Positions 1 through 9,904 of a DNA stretch of 64,000 nt are shown piece after piece. Position 1 is the first letter of the stretch. The number at the start of each line of letters is the position of its first letter. The notes under the pieces were generated by a model. The model was given only the letters and a program-made list of their open reading frames with translations, was not told the DNA's origin and did not search any database. This DNA comes from CAYMRL01 sp964473205. GTDB lineage: Bacteria > Deinococcota > Deinococci > Deinococcales > Trueperaceae. The translations under genes were made by a program, and so were the position numbers. The stretch lies in the NCBI GenBank assembly GCA_964473205.1, contig CAYYOK010000003.1, forward strand, positions 1-64,000. Reading direction: 5' to 3'.

Positions 1-1281
1 ATGGCAGCGAGCGCGGCTGATCTGTCTGCCGGCTCGGGGCCGGACGGCGCGCGTTCCGGCGGCGCAGCGGCCGCGAGCAGCGGGGCGAGTCAGGCGGCTG
101 CCAGGTCCCAGGGAGCATCCGATGAGGCCGGCGGCGGCAACGGCGACGACGGCGACAAGCTCAGCCTCTTCAAGCCCGGTGCCGGCGGTGGCGGCGACAT
201 CACCGTGACCCTGCGCCGGCCGTCCAAGCCAGGCTCGACAGCGGTCCTAGCGCCCCCGGCCCGAGTGGCCGCGGCGGCTCCTGTCGCCAAGGAGCCGGCG
301 GCCCGCACGGCAGCCAGTCGCGGCGCTTACGGCCGCGTGCTGGCGGTGCCGGCCGCCCGCAAGCTGGCGCGCGAGCTCGGGGTCGACGTCGAGGAGGTGC
401 TGGGCAGCGGGCCGCATGGGCGCGTCAGGATTGACGACGTCAGACAGCACCTGAGCGGCGGCGTGAGCTCCGGCACCGTCGCAGACCGTGCCGTCGCAGA
501 CCGCACCGTCGCCGACCGTGCCGCCGGCGCACGCGTCCCTGCCGCACCCGCCCGCAGCGCCTGGCCCGAAGCCGATGGCGTCGAGGAGCGCGCCCCGTTC
601 CGCGGCGTCAGGCGCGCGATCTCGAACCAGATGGTCGCCTCGCACCTGCAGACGGTCAGGACGCTGCACGTCGACGAGGCCGACGTGAGCGCTCTCGTCA
701 GCCTCCGCGAGCGCCTCAAGCCGGTGGCTGCCCGGCGCGGCGTCAAGCTCTCTTACCTGCCGTTCGTGATGAAGGCGGTGGCGGCAGCCCTGGCCGAGTA
801 CCCCAGCCTGAGCTCGAGCCTGGACGAGGACAAGGGCGAGGTCGTGCTGAAGCGCTACTGCAACCTCGGCATGGCCGTAGCCACCGACAACGGGCTGATG
901 GTGCCGGTGGTCAAGGGCGTCCACCGCCTCTCGCTCCTCGAGGTCGCCAACGAGATCAACCGGCTGGCCGCCGCCGCCCGCGACGGCGCGCTCAAGCCGG
1001 ACGACGTGAAGGGCGGCACGTTCTCGATCACGAACATCGGCAGCCTCGGCGGGCTGTTCTCGTTCCCGATCATCAACGTGCCCGAGGCGGCCATCCTCGG
1101 CGTGCACCAGATCAAGAAGCGGCCCGTCGTCATGCCTGACGACAGCATCGCCGCGCGGTCGATGATCTACCTCAGCCTCTCGTTCGATCACCGCTTGGTC
1201 GACGGCGCCGAGGCCGCGCTCTTCACCAGCCGCGTGATCGAGCTGCTCGAGACGCCCGAGGCGCTGTTCCTGGATCTCTGA
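1..1281 (+). CDS. 2-oxoacid dehydrogenase E2 acyltransferase, 5' end outside window
   Basis: This is the dihydrolipoyl acyltransferase (E2) of a pyruvate or branched-chain 2-oxoacid dehydrogenase complex, which moves the acyl group from lipoyl-lysine to CoA. In the visible 426 residues there is a Ala/Gly-rich linker (about 1-110), a peripheral subunit-binding domain (about 113-148, with VPAARKLARELGVD and GPHGRVRIDDV), a second linker with a short repeat, and the catalytic domain (about 195-426) ending in the active-site motif SFDHRLVDG. No lipoyl domain is visible, although E2 proteins begin with one, so the Met at base 1 is probably internal and the gene starts before the window. The substrate class cannot be decided from this part. 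Confidence 0.9.
   Translation: MAASAADLSAGSGPDGARSGGAAAASSGASQAAARSQGASDEAGGGNGDDGDKLSLFKPGAGGGGDITVTLRRPSKPGSTAVLAPPARVAAAAPVAKEPAARTAASRGAYGRVLAVPAARKLARELGVDVEEVLGSGPHGRVRIDDVRQHLSGGVSSGTVADRAVADRTVADRAAGARVPAAPARSAWPEADGVEERAPFRGVRRAISNQMVASHLQTVRTLHVDEADVSALVSLRERLKPVAARRGVKLSYLPFVMKAVAAALAEYPSLSSSLDEDKGEVVLKRYCNLGMAVATDNGLMVPVVKGVHRLSLLEVANEINRLAAAARDGALKPDDVKGGTFSITNIGSLGGLFSFPIINVPEAAILGVHQIKKRPVVMPDDSIAARSMIYLSLSFDHRLVDGAEAALFTSRVIELLETPEALFLDL
478..522 (+). repeat. Three 15-bp tandem repeats in the E2 linker
   Basis: Three near-identical 15-bp units (GTCGCAGACCGTGCC and variants) encode VADRA-VADRT-VADRA in the flexible linker between the subunit-binding and catalytic domains. The unit length is a multiple of three, so copy-number change would keep the frame. 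Confidence 0.75.
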
Positions 1282-1325
1282 TCATCGCGAGGCGCGTTGC
1301 GGCTCACAGGTCGTTGTCGATGCTG

Positions 1326-1363
1326 GGGCGGGATGGAGGTCGGTCACGACCACCATCCCGCCC
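1326..1363. terminator. Hairpin between convergent E2 and ppdK genes
   Basis: An 11-bp perfect stem (GGGCGGGATGG with CCATCCCGCCC) encloses, after one A-A mismatch, a further 5-bp stem (GGTCG/CGACC) with a GTCA loop. It lies between the stops of two convergent genes and could terminate both. There is no clear T-run. Confidence 0.6.
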
Positions 1364-1406
1364 GCTTGCCTAACCTGGTTCGGGCGTTCCTAGAGCGCCC
1401 CTTCCT

Positions 1407-4196
1407 TCAAGCAGTCACCAACTCCTTGGCCGGTTCGGTAGGAGCCGGCTCGGGCTCTGCAGGGCGCTTGCCGCGCCGCTCGCCGCGCCCGAACTTCAGC
1501 GCCGCATGCGCCGCAGCCAGGCGCGCGACCGGCACGCGGAAGGGCGAGCAGCTCACGTAGTCGAGGCCGAGCTTGTGGCACAGCTCGATCGAGGTCGGGT
1601 CGCCGCCGTGCTCGCCGCAGATGCCTACCTCCAGATCGGTGCGCACCTTGCGGCCGAGCTGGGTCGCAATCTCCATCAGCCGGCCGACGCCGCGCGGGTC
1701 GATGCGGTCGAAGGGGTTCTCCTCGAGGATGCCGTGCTCGAGGTAGTACATCAGGAAGCCCTTCTCGGCGTCGTCGCGCGAGACCCCGTAGGCGGTCTGC
1801 GTCAGGTCGTTGGTGCCGAAGCTGAAGAACTGCGCGTGCTCGGCGAGCTCGTCGGCGATCAGCGCCGCGCGCGGCACCTCGATCATCGTGCCGAAGTGGT
1901 AGTCGACCTGCACGCCGGTCTCCGCCATCACCGCGGCGGCCTCTTCCTCGAGGCTGTCGCGCTGGGTCTTGAGCTCGTTGACGTGCGCGACGAGCGGGAT
2001 CATCACCTCGGGGTGGACGTCGACGCCCTCGCGCTTCACCTGGCAGGCGGCCTCGAAGATCGCCCTCACCTGCATGCGCGTCAGCTCGGGGATCAGGATG
2101 CCGAGGCGCACGCCGCGGGTGCCGAGCATCGGGTTGGCCTCGCGCAGCTCGGTGACCCTCACCAGATGGTCCTGCTTCTGACGGATGACGTTGAGGGCGC
2201 TGTCGACGTCGCGCAGCGTGGCGTGATGCTGGAGCTGCATCTTGAGGTCGGCGAGGTCGTTGGTGAGCTCGTCATGCGACGGCAGGAACTCGTGAAGCGG
2301 CGGGTCGATCAGCCGGATGATGACCGGCAGCCCGCTCATCGCCCTGAACAGCCCGATGAAGTCTTGGCGCTGCATCGGCAGCAGCTCGTCGAGGGCCTCG
2401 GCGCGCTCGGTGTTGTTGCGCGCCATGATCATGCGCTGCACGATGGGCAGCCTGTCGGCCTCGAAGAACATGTGCTCGGTCCGCACCAGGCCGAGGCCTT
2501 CGGCGCCGTTGGAGCGGGCGCGCTCGGCGTCGGCCGGGTAGTCGGCGTTGGCCCGTATCCCTAGGCTGCGGATCTCGTCGGCCCAACCCAGCAGCCTCGT
2601 GAGGTAGGGGTTGGTGATGTCGGGGACGACGGTCGGCAGCTTGCCGAGGTAGACGTCGCCGAGGGTCCCGTCGACCGAGATGTAGTCGCCCTCCTTGATG
2701 ACCAGCCCGTCGACGGTCATCTGGCGGGCGGCGAGATCGATCTCCAGCGCCGCGATGCCGACCACGGCCGGCTTGCCGAACTGGCGCGCGACCAGGGCGG
2801 CGTGGCTGGTGCGGCCGCCGCTGCTCGTGACGATGCCGTTGGCCGCCAGCATGCCGTGCACGTCGTCGGGCTTGGTCTCCGGCCGCACCATGATCACGTC
2901 GCGGCCGTCCGCCTTCGCCCAGCGCTCGGCGGTGTCGGCGTCGAACGCGACCACGCCGACCGCAGCACCGGGCGAGACGTTGAGCCCGCGGGCAAGCAGC
3001 CTGGCCTCTTGCCGCGCTCTGGTCTCGAGCTGCGGGTGCAGGAAGTAGTCGATCTGGTCGGGCTTGACGCGCTTGACCGCGGTCTCGCGGTCGATAAGCC
3101 CCTCCTCGACCATGTCGACGGCGATCTTGACCTCGGCCTGCGCCGTACGCTTGCCGTCGCGCGTCTGCAGGATCCAGAGCTTGCCGTGCTCGACGGTGAA
3201 CTCCATGTCCTGCATGTTGCGGTAGTGCCGCTCGAGCCGCCGCGCGATGCTGGCGAACTCCTCGTACGCCTGCGGCATCACCTGCTTGAGCTCGTCAAGG
3301 TCCTTGGTCGGGCGGATGCCGGCCACCACGTCCTCGCCCTGAGCGTTGACGAGGAAGTCGCCCTCGATGTGGTTCTCGCCGGTGGTGGCGTTGCGGCTCA
3401 TCGCGACGCCGGTCGCGCAGTCCTCGCCCATGTTCCCGAACACCATCGTCTGGATGTTCACCGCGGTGCCGAGGTCGTGGCGGATGTTGGCCGCGTTGCG
3501 GTAGTCGATCGCGCGCTTGCCGTTCCAGGACTTGAAGACGGCCTCGGTGGCGAGCTTGAGCTGCGCCAGGGGCTCCTCGGGGAAGTCGGTGCCGGTGTAG
3601 GTCTTGACGATCTCCTTGAACTTGCGGGTCGTCTCTTTCCAGTCATCGGCGGAGAGCTCGGCGTCGGTCTCGACGTCGGCGGCCTTGCGCTTGGCCGTGA
3701 TGACGGCCTCGAAGACCTCGTCTGGCACTCCGAGCACGACCGAGCCGAACATCTGAACCAGGCGCCGGTAGGAGTCGAAGACGAAGCGAGGGTCGGCGGT
3801 GAGCGCGATGAGGCCGTCGGCGACGTCGTCGTTGAGGCCGATGTTGAGGATGGTGTCCATCATCCCCGGCATCGAGAACTTGGCGCCGGAACGGCACGAG
3901 ACGAGCAACGGGCGCTCGGCGACGCCGAAGGCCTTGCCAGTGAGCGTCTCGACGCGCCTCAGCGCCTCGAGCTCCTGCTCCCACATGCCGTCAGGGAAGT
4001 GCTCGCCGGCGGCCAGGTAGGCGTTGCAGGCCTCGGTGGTGACGGTGAAGCCCGGCGGCACCGGCACGCCCAAGCGCGTCATGTCCCCGAGGTTGGCGCC
4101 CTTGCCGCCCAGCAGCGCACGCGCACCGTCCCAACTACCGGCGAGCGCTTCAGCTTCGCTCACCTGGTCGAAGAGGTAGACCCACTTCTTGCTCAT
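1407..4196 (-). CDS. ppdK: Pyruvate, phosphate dikinase
   Basis: Interconverts pyruvate, ATP and Pi with PEP, AMP and PPi, a cytoplasmic step linking glycolysis and gluconeogenesis. The 929-residue protein is full length for the family. The N-terminal ATP-grasp domain starts with the GGKGANLGDM motif near residue 29. The swivelling phosphohistidine domain has GGRTSHAALVARQFGKPAVVG near residue 460, containing the catalytic His. The C-terminal PEP/pyruvate barrel includes GICGEHGGDP with the catalytic Cys, and ends with SCSPFRVPVARLAAA. About 45 residues rich in Arg, Glu and Pro follow the barrel and look like a disordered tail. The ATG start gives the expected N-terminus. It is transcribed alone. 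Confidence 0.96.
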   Translation of the reverse strand: MSKKWVYLFDQVSEAEALAGSWDGARALLGGKGANLGDMTRLGVPVPPGFTVTTEACNAYLAAGEHFPDGMWEQELEALRRVETLTGKAFGVAERPLLVSCRSGAKFSMPGMMDTILNIGLNDDVADGLIALTADPRFVFDSYRRLVQMFGSVVLGVPDEVFEAVITAKRKAADVETDAELSADDWKETTRKFKEIVKTYTGTDFPEEPLAQLKLATEAVFKSWNGKRAIDYRNAANIRHDLGTAVNIQTMVFGNMGEDCATGVAMSRNATTGENHIEGDFLVNAQGEDVVAGIRPTKDLDELKQVMPQAYEEFASIARRLERHYRNMQDMEFTVEHGKLWILQTRDGKRTAQAEVKIAVDMVEEGLIDRETAVKRVKPDQIDYFLHPQLETRARQEARLLARGLNVSPGAAVGVVAFDADTAERWAKADGRDVIMVRPETKPDDVHGMLAANGIVTSSGGRTSHAALVARQFGKPAVVGIAALEIDLAARQMTVDGLVIKEGDYISVDGTLGDVYLGKLPTVVPDITNPYLTRLLGWADEIRSLGIRANADYPADAERARSNGAEGLGLVRTEHMFFEADRLPIVQRMIMARNNTERAEALDELLPMQRQDFIGLFRAMSGLPVIIRLIDPPLHEFLPSHDELTNDLADLKMQLQHHATLRDVDSALNVIRQKQDHLVRVTELREANPMLGTRGVRLGILIPELTRMQVRAIFEAACQVKREGVDVHPEVMIPLVAHVNELKTQRDSLEEEAAAVMAETGVQVDYHFGTMIEVPRAALIADELAEHAQFFSFGTNDLTQTAYGVSRDDAEKGFLMYYLEHGILEENPFDRIDPRGVGRLMEIATQLGRKVRTDLEVGICGEHGGDPTSIELCHKLGLDYVSCSPFRVPVARLAAAHAALKFGRGERRGKRPAEPEPAPTEPAKELVTA

Positions 4197-4326
4197 GGCT
4201 CGGCCCCGCCCTTCCCGGACAGCCGGGCGGGCACGGGTAACGGCCCGCGGCGGCGAGCGCGCGTGCCGGCCAAGGTCTTGTTGTGAGCCGCGACCGACGC
4301 GCGCCTGTCCGTCTAGGCAAAGGATA

Positions 4327-4348
4327 AGAGCGCGCCTAAGCGCGCTCT
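4327..4348 (-). terminator. Terminator downstream of the YfaP-like lipoprotein gene
   Basis: The 9-bp stem AGAGCGCGC/GCGCGCTCT with a 4-nt loop lies about 40 bp past the lipoprotein stop. On the minus strand it is followed by TATCCTTT, a weak T-rich tract, so it fits an intrinsic terminator for that gene. Confidence 0.6.
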
Positions 4349-4386
4349 CAGTGCCTAACGTCCCGCGGCGGTCGGTGCTCTAGGGG

Positions 4387-5247
4387 TCAGTTGCTCGGCG
4401 GGTAGGTGAAGGTGGTGATCAACCTTTCGGTCTCGCTGTAGCCGGTCCCCGGGCCGGTGAAGGTACCTTCGAAGGTCTGCGGAGGGCTATCGCCGATGCG
4501 CACGGTCACCACGTACTTCGTCTGCTCTTGGCCGCAGGCGCTGTAGTGGTTCACGATCACCTGGTAGGTGCCGGTCGGAGGCGTGCTCCCTTCCCAGGTC
4601 ACGTTCTCGGTGCGCAGGTCGGGGCCGGTGCAGTTCGCGTTGGCGTCGAGGTCCAGCTCCCCACCGGAGGCCGACACGCGGTTGCTCCAGTAGATCCGCT
4701 CGCCGGACGGATCGATCACCTGCAGGTCGAGGTCGCTGGGCACGTCCCAGGAGACGCTCACCTGCAGCTCGCCTGTCCCCACGCCCTCGACGGCGACGTT
4801 GTGAAGCGCGGCGGTGCCGGCGCCGTTGTCGTTGCCTACGGCGAAGCGAAGCGTGTAGGTAGGCTGGCGCGCGGTGGCCGAGAAGCTCAAGACCACGTCC
4901 TGCGACGTCGTCTCCTCGACAGGGATCTCGAAGTAGTCGGGCGTGCCGACGATCGAGACGTAGATCGTCGTGAACGGCGCGGAGCCGGACACGGTGAAGA
5001 TGGCGCTGCCGCCAGGAACTATCGTCTCGGCACCCGTCACCGAGGCGTCAGGTGCCTCGGGGTCTGACTCGGGCTCGCCGTTGTGAACGATGCCGAACAC
5101 GTCTTCGGCGGTGACTCCGGTGACGATGCTCTGAACGTTGGGAGGCGTCTGCGGTTGCGAGCAGGCCGCGAGGGCCAGGAGCAGCGCGGCGAGTACCAGG
5201 CCGATAGCCGTGTACCGCACGGCAGAGGGGCGTCGTTGGGTGGTCAT
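4387..5247 (-). CDS. Lipoprotein with a YfaP/DUF2135-like domain
   Basis: A 286-residue exported protein. The N-terminus has a basic stretch, a hydrophobic core and the lipobox LALAAC, so it is probably a lipoprotein with Cys at about residue 29. The first half is an unassigned beta-rich region. The second half carries SWDVPSDLDLQVIDPSGE, a GGELDLDANANC segment and GTYQVIVNHYSACG, the pattern of the YfaP/DUF2135 beta-sandwich domain of unknown function. The start was placed at the ATG at 5247, preceded by AAGGAGACGAGG, which yields a clean signal peptide. The longer reading upstream lacks one. The role is not known; surface or periplasmic placement is inferred. Confidence 0.7.
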   Translation of the reverse strand: MTTQRRPSAVRYTAIGLVLAALLLALAACSQPQTPPNVQSIVTGVTAEDVFGIVHNGEPESDPEAPDASVTGAETIVPGGSAIFTVSGSAPFTTIYVSIVGTPDYFEIPVEETTSQDVVLSFSATARQPTYTLRFAVGNDNGAGTAALHNVAVEGVGTGELQVSVSWDVPSDLDLQVIDPSGERIYWSNRVSASGGELDLDANANCTGPDLRTENVTWEGSTPPTGTYQVIVNHYSACGQEQTKYVVTVRIGDSPPQTFEGTFTGPGTGYSETERLITTFTYPPSN

Positions 5248-5463
5248 CTGAACCTCGTCTCCTTGCTGAGAGCCTGATGCCGCCGGAGCCCAGCGGTTCC
5301 GATGCGGACCGCGCTCAGGGCGGCGGCAGTTGCGGCCAGATTCTACTCCCGTCACATGAGGGAAGCCTACGCCTCGCAGACGGGCGCTGACGCGCGTCGG
5401 ACGCGGCTTTCGAACACCGGCCGAGGCGGCGTCCCAGGCACGCTCACCAGGCGCTGCCGAACG

Positions 5464-5469
5464 TAGAAT
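5464..5469 (+). promoter_or_regulatory. -10 box TAGAAT for leaderless uvrC
   Basis: TAGAAT ends exactly 7 nt before the GTG start of uvrC and there is no Shine-Dalgarno sequence. Transcription would then begin at or next to the start codon, the leaderless arrangement known to be common in Deinococcus. Confidence 0.6.
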
Positions 5470-5476
5470 CGCGGCA

Positions 5477-7279
5477 GTGAAGCGCTCCGACCTCCCGGTC
5501 CTGCCCACCGGGCCCGGCTGTTACCTGTTCACCGATCCCAGCGGCAAGGTCGTCTACGTCGGCAAGGCCGTCAACCTGCGCAGCCGCGTGCGCAGCTACT
5601 TCGGCCGCCACGCCGGTCAGAAGGAGCGGCACCTGACGCGCGACGCCGCCGGGGTCGAGTTCATCGTCGTCAAGGACGAGGTCGAGGCGCTGATCCTCGA
5701 GTCGAACCTGATCAAGCGCCACAAGCCGCACTACAACGTCCAGCTCAAGGACGACAAGAGCTACCCGTTCCTGAAGCTGACGAAGGAGGAGTACCCGACG
5801 CTGATCATGACGCGGCGCGTCGAGAGGGACGGGGCCACCTACTTCGGCCCGTATCCCAGCGCCGGCTCGGTCAGGCGCGTGCTCGACCTGGTCTACAGCA
5901 CGTTCAAGCTGCGCAAGAACTCGGGCGTGCCGCTCGCCGCGCGCAAGCGACCGTGCCTGCGCTTCCACATGGGCCGCTGCCACGCCCCTTGCGCCTTCGA
6001 GGTCGACCGTGCCGAGTATGCCCGCGTGGTGCGCGAGGTGAAGGCCTTCCTCGAAGGGCGCGTCGGCGCCGTCATCGACGATCTGAGGTCGGAGATGCTC
6101 GCCGCCGCCGCGAGGCAGGACTTCGAGCTCGCCGGTACCTATCGGGACAGGCTCGACGCGCTCACCCGCCTGACGGGCTACGACGCCAGCGTGGTGCAGT
6201 CGAGCGGCGGAGACCTCGACTTCCTCGGGCTCGCCAAGGCCGGCAACTTCGCGATGGTGCAGCTGTTCCAGATGCGCTCCGGACGCGTCATCGGCCGCGA
6301 CAAGCGCTTCCTGACGCAGGCGGCGGAGGCGTCCGACGCCGAGGTGCTGGAGCGCATGATGGCCGACTACTACGGCCAGGCCACCCAGCTGCCGCCGCTC
6401 GTGCTGGTGCCGGAGACGGCGGAGCTCGACGTCGGCACCTGGGAGCGTTTCCTCAGCGGCAGGGCGGGCCGCAAGGTGAGGATCACGAGCCCTCAGCGCG
6501 GCGACAAGGTCGAGCTGATGGAGATGGCGAGACGCAACGCCGTCACCGGCGTCGATGCCGAGATCGCGCTGCTGGAGCGCCGCGGCGAGACGCCGGGGGT
6601 CAAGGAGCTGCAGCAGCTGCTCGGGCTCGAGTCGCCGCCGTGGCGCATCGAGGGCTTCGACATCTCCAACCTGATGGGCGAGCACACGGTGGCCAGCATC
6701 GTCGCGTTCGAGGGCGGCAGGGCCAAGCGCAGCGACTACCGCAAGCTCAGGATCCGCGACGCGCGCGCTTCCGACGACTTCTTCGCCATGCGCCAGGCAG
6801 TGCTGAGGCGCTTCACCGGCTCCCTCGCCGACACGCTGCCGCAGCCAGACCTGCTGCTGATCGACGGCGGCAAGGGGCAGCTAGGCGTGGCGAAGAGCGC
6901 CCTGGCCGAGGCCGGTGTCGACCTGCCGCTGGTGGGCCTCGCGAAGAAGCAGGAGACGCTCATAACCGCGGACGGCGAGGAGGTGCTGGTACCGCTCAGC
7001 CACCCAGGGCTCAAGCTCCTGATCTTCGTGCGCGACGAGGCGCACCGCACCGCCGTCGGCTACAACCGCCAGCGCCGCGGCAAGGCGCTGACGCGCAGCG
7101 TCCTAGACGACGTGCCCGGCATCGGGCCCAAACGCAGGGACGCTCTGCTGGCTCACTTCTCCAGCGTCGACGAGCTGCGCAGCGCCGACGTCGATACCCT
7201 GGCAGCCGTGCCGGGCGTAGGCCGCGCTGCCGCGGAGGCGGTCAGGGAGCACTTCGCGCCGGAGGCGAAGGCTCCGTAG
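5477..7279 (+). CDS. uvrC: Excinuclease ABC subunit C
   Basis: The nuclease of nucleotide excision repair; with UvrB it cuts on both sides of a DNA lesion. Order of parts in 600 residues: GIY-YIG nuclease near the N-terminus (GPGCYLFTDPSGKVVYVGKA), a Cys-containing CLRFHMGRCHAPC segment, the UVR helix that contacts UvrB (about 200-235), the RNase H-like second nuclease domain beginning near EGFDISNLMGEHTVASIV, and a tandem helix-hairpin-helix end (VPGIGPKRRDALL and VPGVGRAAAEAV). The GTG start is supported by the -10 box 7 nt upstream and by the canonical N-terminus. Its 3' end overlaps the convergent GNAT gene by 38 bp. Confidence 0.97.
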   Translation: MKRSDLPVLPTGPGCYLFTDPSGKVVYVGKAVNLRSRVRSYFGRHAGQKERHLTRDAAGVEFIVVKDEVEALILESNLIKRHKPHYNVQLKDDKSYPFLKLTKEEYPTLIMTRRVERDGATYFGPYPSAGSVRRVLDLVYSTFKLRKNSGVPLAARKRPCLRFHMGRCHAPCAFEVDRAEYARVVREVKAFLEGRVGAVIDDLRSEMLAAAARQDFELAGTYRDRLDALTRLTGYDASVVQSSGGDLDFLGLAKAGNFAMVQLFQMRSGRVIGRDKRFLTQAAEASDAEVLERMMADYYGQATQLPPLVLVPETAELDVGTWERFLSGRAGRKVRITSPQRGDKVELMEMARRNAVTGVDAEIALLERRGETPGVKELQQLLGLESPPWRIEGFDISNLMGEHTVASIVAFEGGRAKRSDYRKLRIRDARASDDFFAMRQAVLRRFTGSLADTLPQPDLLLIDGGKGQLGVAKSALAEAGVDLPLVGLAKKQETLITADGEEVLVPLSHPGLKLLIFVRDEAHRTAVGYNRQRRGKALTRSVLDDVPGIGPKRRDALLAHFSSVDELRSADVDTLAAVPGVGRAAAEAVREHFAPEAKAP

Positions 7280-7820
7280 CGCTGACCCTCGACTCGCTCT
7301 GCCGCGCCTCCGCCCAGGACGCTCGCGACAGCTCCATGTGAACGTCGATGCGCCCGGAGGTCTCGACCCGCCGCCTCACCTCGATGAACCCGACCTTCTT
7401 GAAGGCGCGTTGCGCCCGCTCGTTGTCTCCGAACGTGTTGAGCGTGACCGTCTCCAACCCGAGCACGCCGAACGCGTAGCCGAGCAGCGCCCTGATCGCC
7501 TCGGGGCCGTAGCCGCACGACCAGTGGCTGCGCTCGCCGATGATGATCCCGAGGGTGGCGCGGCGGCCGCGCAGGTCGTAGAGCTCGGTCGTGCCGATGA
7601 ACTCGTCGTGCTCGTCGAAGATGCCGAAGGTCGCGCGGTCGATGCGGCGCGAGTCGGTGCGCAGCAGGCGCTTGAGCAGCCACAGCGGCATCCGGTTCGG
7701 CGGGGTGCCGTTGAGGTGAGCTATCTCGGGGTCGCGGAAATGGCTCTGCAGCCGTCTCCAATCCGACTCCGAGAACTCATCGAGCGGCCTGAGCGTCACT
7801 CGGCCGAACGCCGGTCTCAT
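7242..7820 (-). CDS. GNAT family N-acetyltransferase (RimJ/RimL-like)
   Basis: A 192-residue acetyl-CoA-dependent acetyltransferase of the RimJ/RimL type. Visible are the N-terminal VTLRPLDEFSESDW segment, GIFDEHDEFIGTTELYD, LGIIIGERSHWSCGYGPEAI (the acetyl-CoA pyrophosphate loop, here as RSHWSCGYG rather than a strict RxxGxG/A), and TLNTFGDNERAQRAFKKVGF, the usual helix of the family. The last 25 residues are Ser/Ala-rich and lie over the uvrC end. The start at 7820 is chosen because TAGACT ends 7 nt before it; an upstream in-frame Met would add 16 atypical residues. The acceptor substrate (protein N-terminus or small amine) cannot be told. Confidence 0.85.
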   Translation of the reverse strand: MRPAFGRVTLRPLDEFSESDWRRLQSHFRDPEIAHLNGTPPNRMPLWLLKRLLRTDSRRIDRATFGIFDEHDEFIGTTELYDLRGRRATLGIIIGERSHWSCGYGPEAIRALLGYAFGVLGLETVTLNTFGDNERAQRAFKKVGFIEVRRRVETSGRIDVHMELSRASWAEARQSESRVSATEPSPPARSAP

Positions 7821-7827
7821 ACATTCG

Positions 7828-7833
7828 AGTCTA
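7828..7833 (-). promoter_or_regulatory. -10 box TAGACT for leaderless GNAT gene
   Basis: On the minus strand TAGACT is followed by 7 nt and the ATG of the GNAT gene, with no Shine-Dalgarno sequence. The same hexamer and spacing occurs before dcd. Confidence 0.55.
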
Positions 7834-7984
7834 CTCCGATGGCAACGAGCCTCTACCGTCCGCCTCACAAGCCGCGGACCTGAGTTCTCGTGGCCGCGGC
7901 TATACTTCCCGTTGCTAGCAGGCGACAGCCGCGGTCCTTCGGCGGTCCGTCCAGTCCCGAGCCGCTTGGCGCGAGAGGAGCCAC

Positions 7985-8956
<972 letters not shown>

Positions 8957-8966
8957 GCTCCAGCGC

Positions 8967-9839
8967 ATGATCTCCAGCCGCAGCCGCGCCATGCTCGACA
9001 GGTACGCGCTGGCGTCGCGCTCGCTCAGCCGGCTCACGGGCGAGCGCAGCAGCACCGAGGCCGGTCAGAGCGTCGAGTTCCACGACTTCAGGCCGTACCA
9101 GCCCGGTGACGAGCTGCGCTACGTCGACTGGCGCGTCTACGCCCGCAGCGGGCGGCTCTACACCCGCCTCTACCAGGCCGAGCGCGCCGTGCAGCTCCAC
9201 CTGGTGCTGGACACGAGCGCGAGCATGGGTCTGGGCCGCAAGGCGCGCTTCGCGCGCGTCCTCGTCCAGCTCCTGAGCTACGTCGCGCAGCGCGACGCTC
9301 CCACGCAGCTTCACCTGCTAGATGGCACCAGCAGCCGCCGCGCGCAGGGCCTGGCAGGCATGCGCGAGACCTGGCGCTTCGTCGAGGAGGCGAAGGTCTT
9401 GAGCGGCCCGGGCGCCGGTCCGGTCAGCAGCCTGAAGCGCTTCGCCCTCTCACTGCCGTCGGTAAGGGGCACGGCGCTGGCGCTCGTCGTCTCCGACCTG
9501 CTCGAGGACGCGCCTCTGCAGCCGGCGCTGGCGGCCCTCAGGGCAAGGGGCATGGACGCCGGGTTCGTCCAGCTACTCTCCGAGGACGACCTCGAGCCGC
9601 AGCTCGGCAGCTTCGAGCTTCACGACGTCGAGACGGGCGAACGCCTGCCGGTCGGCCCCGAGGACGTGGCGGCCTACCGCGAGGAGGCTTCGGCCTTCGT
9701 GAGGCGGACGCGCTCGGCGATACTCAAGGCCGGCTTCCGCCACCTGCTGCTCAAGCTGCCGCGCGAGGACGCGGGCGGCGACGTCGAGCGCGATGCCTTC
9801 GCCGCGCTCGTCAGGGAGGCTCTGCTGGTCAAGCGCTGA
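8967..9839 (+). CDS. DUF58 (VWA-like) protein
   Basis: The 290-residue DUF58 protein is the usual partner of MoxR ATPases. It has the hallmark VEFHDFRPYQPGDELRYVDW segment (about 32-51), then a von Willebrand A-like fold starting LHLVLDTSASMG with a partial metal-binding (DxSxS) pattern, DTSAS. No membrane segment is visible, so it may be cytoplasmic, whereas many homologues are membrane-anchored. The start lies 10 bp after the moxR-like stop, which suggests co-transcription. The biological role of these pairs is known only for a few cases. Confidence 0.9.
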   Translation: MISSRSRAMLDRYALASRSLSRLTGERSSTEAGQSVEFHDFRPYQPGDELRYVDWRVYARSGRLYTRLYQAERAVQLHLVLDTSASMGLGRKARFARVLVQLLSYVAQRDAPTQLHLLDGTSSRRAQGLAGMRETWRFVEEAKVLSGPGAGPVSSLKRFALSLPSVRGTALALVVSDLLEDAPLQPALAALRARGMDAGFVQLLSEDDLEPQLGSFELHDVETGERLPVGPEDVAAYREEASAFVRRTRSAILKAGFRHLLLKLPREDAGGDVERDAFAALVREALLVKR

Positions 9840-9890
9840 GCGCCGCGCACCTAGTGGTGGATTCGCTCGCCCGCGGCGTCAGAGGCTGGC

Positions 9891-9896
9891 TAGCAT
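9891..9896 (+). promoter_or_regulatory. -10 box TAGCAT before the kinase gene
   Basis: TAGCAT ends 8 nt before an in-frame GTG at 9905. It would make a leaderless transcript that begins at the first residues of the kinase fold, and so supports 9905 rather than the earlier GTG at 9854. Confidence 0.45.
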
Positions 9897-9904
9897 CGAG
9901 CGCG

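Noticed and set aside
2802..4286. 494-codon open frame opposite ppdK
   Set aside because: Complement of a clear dikinase gene; composition is biased and has no domain, as expected for antisense of GC-rich coding DNA.
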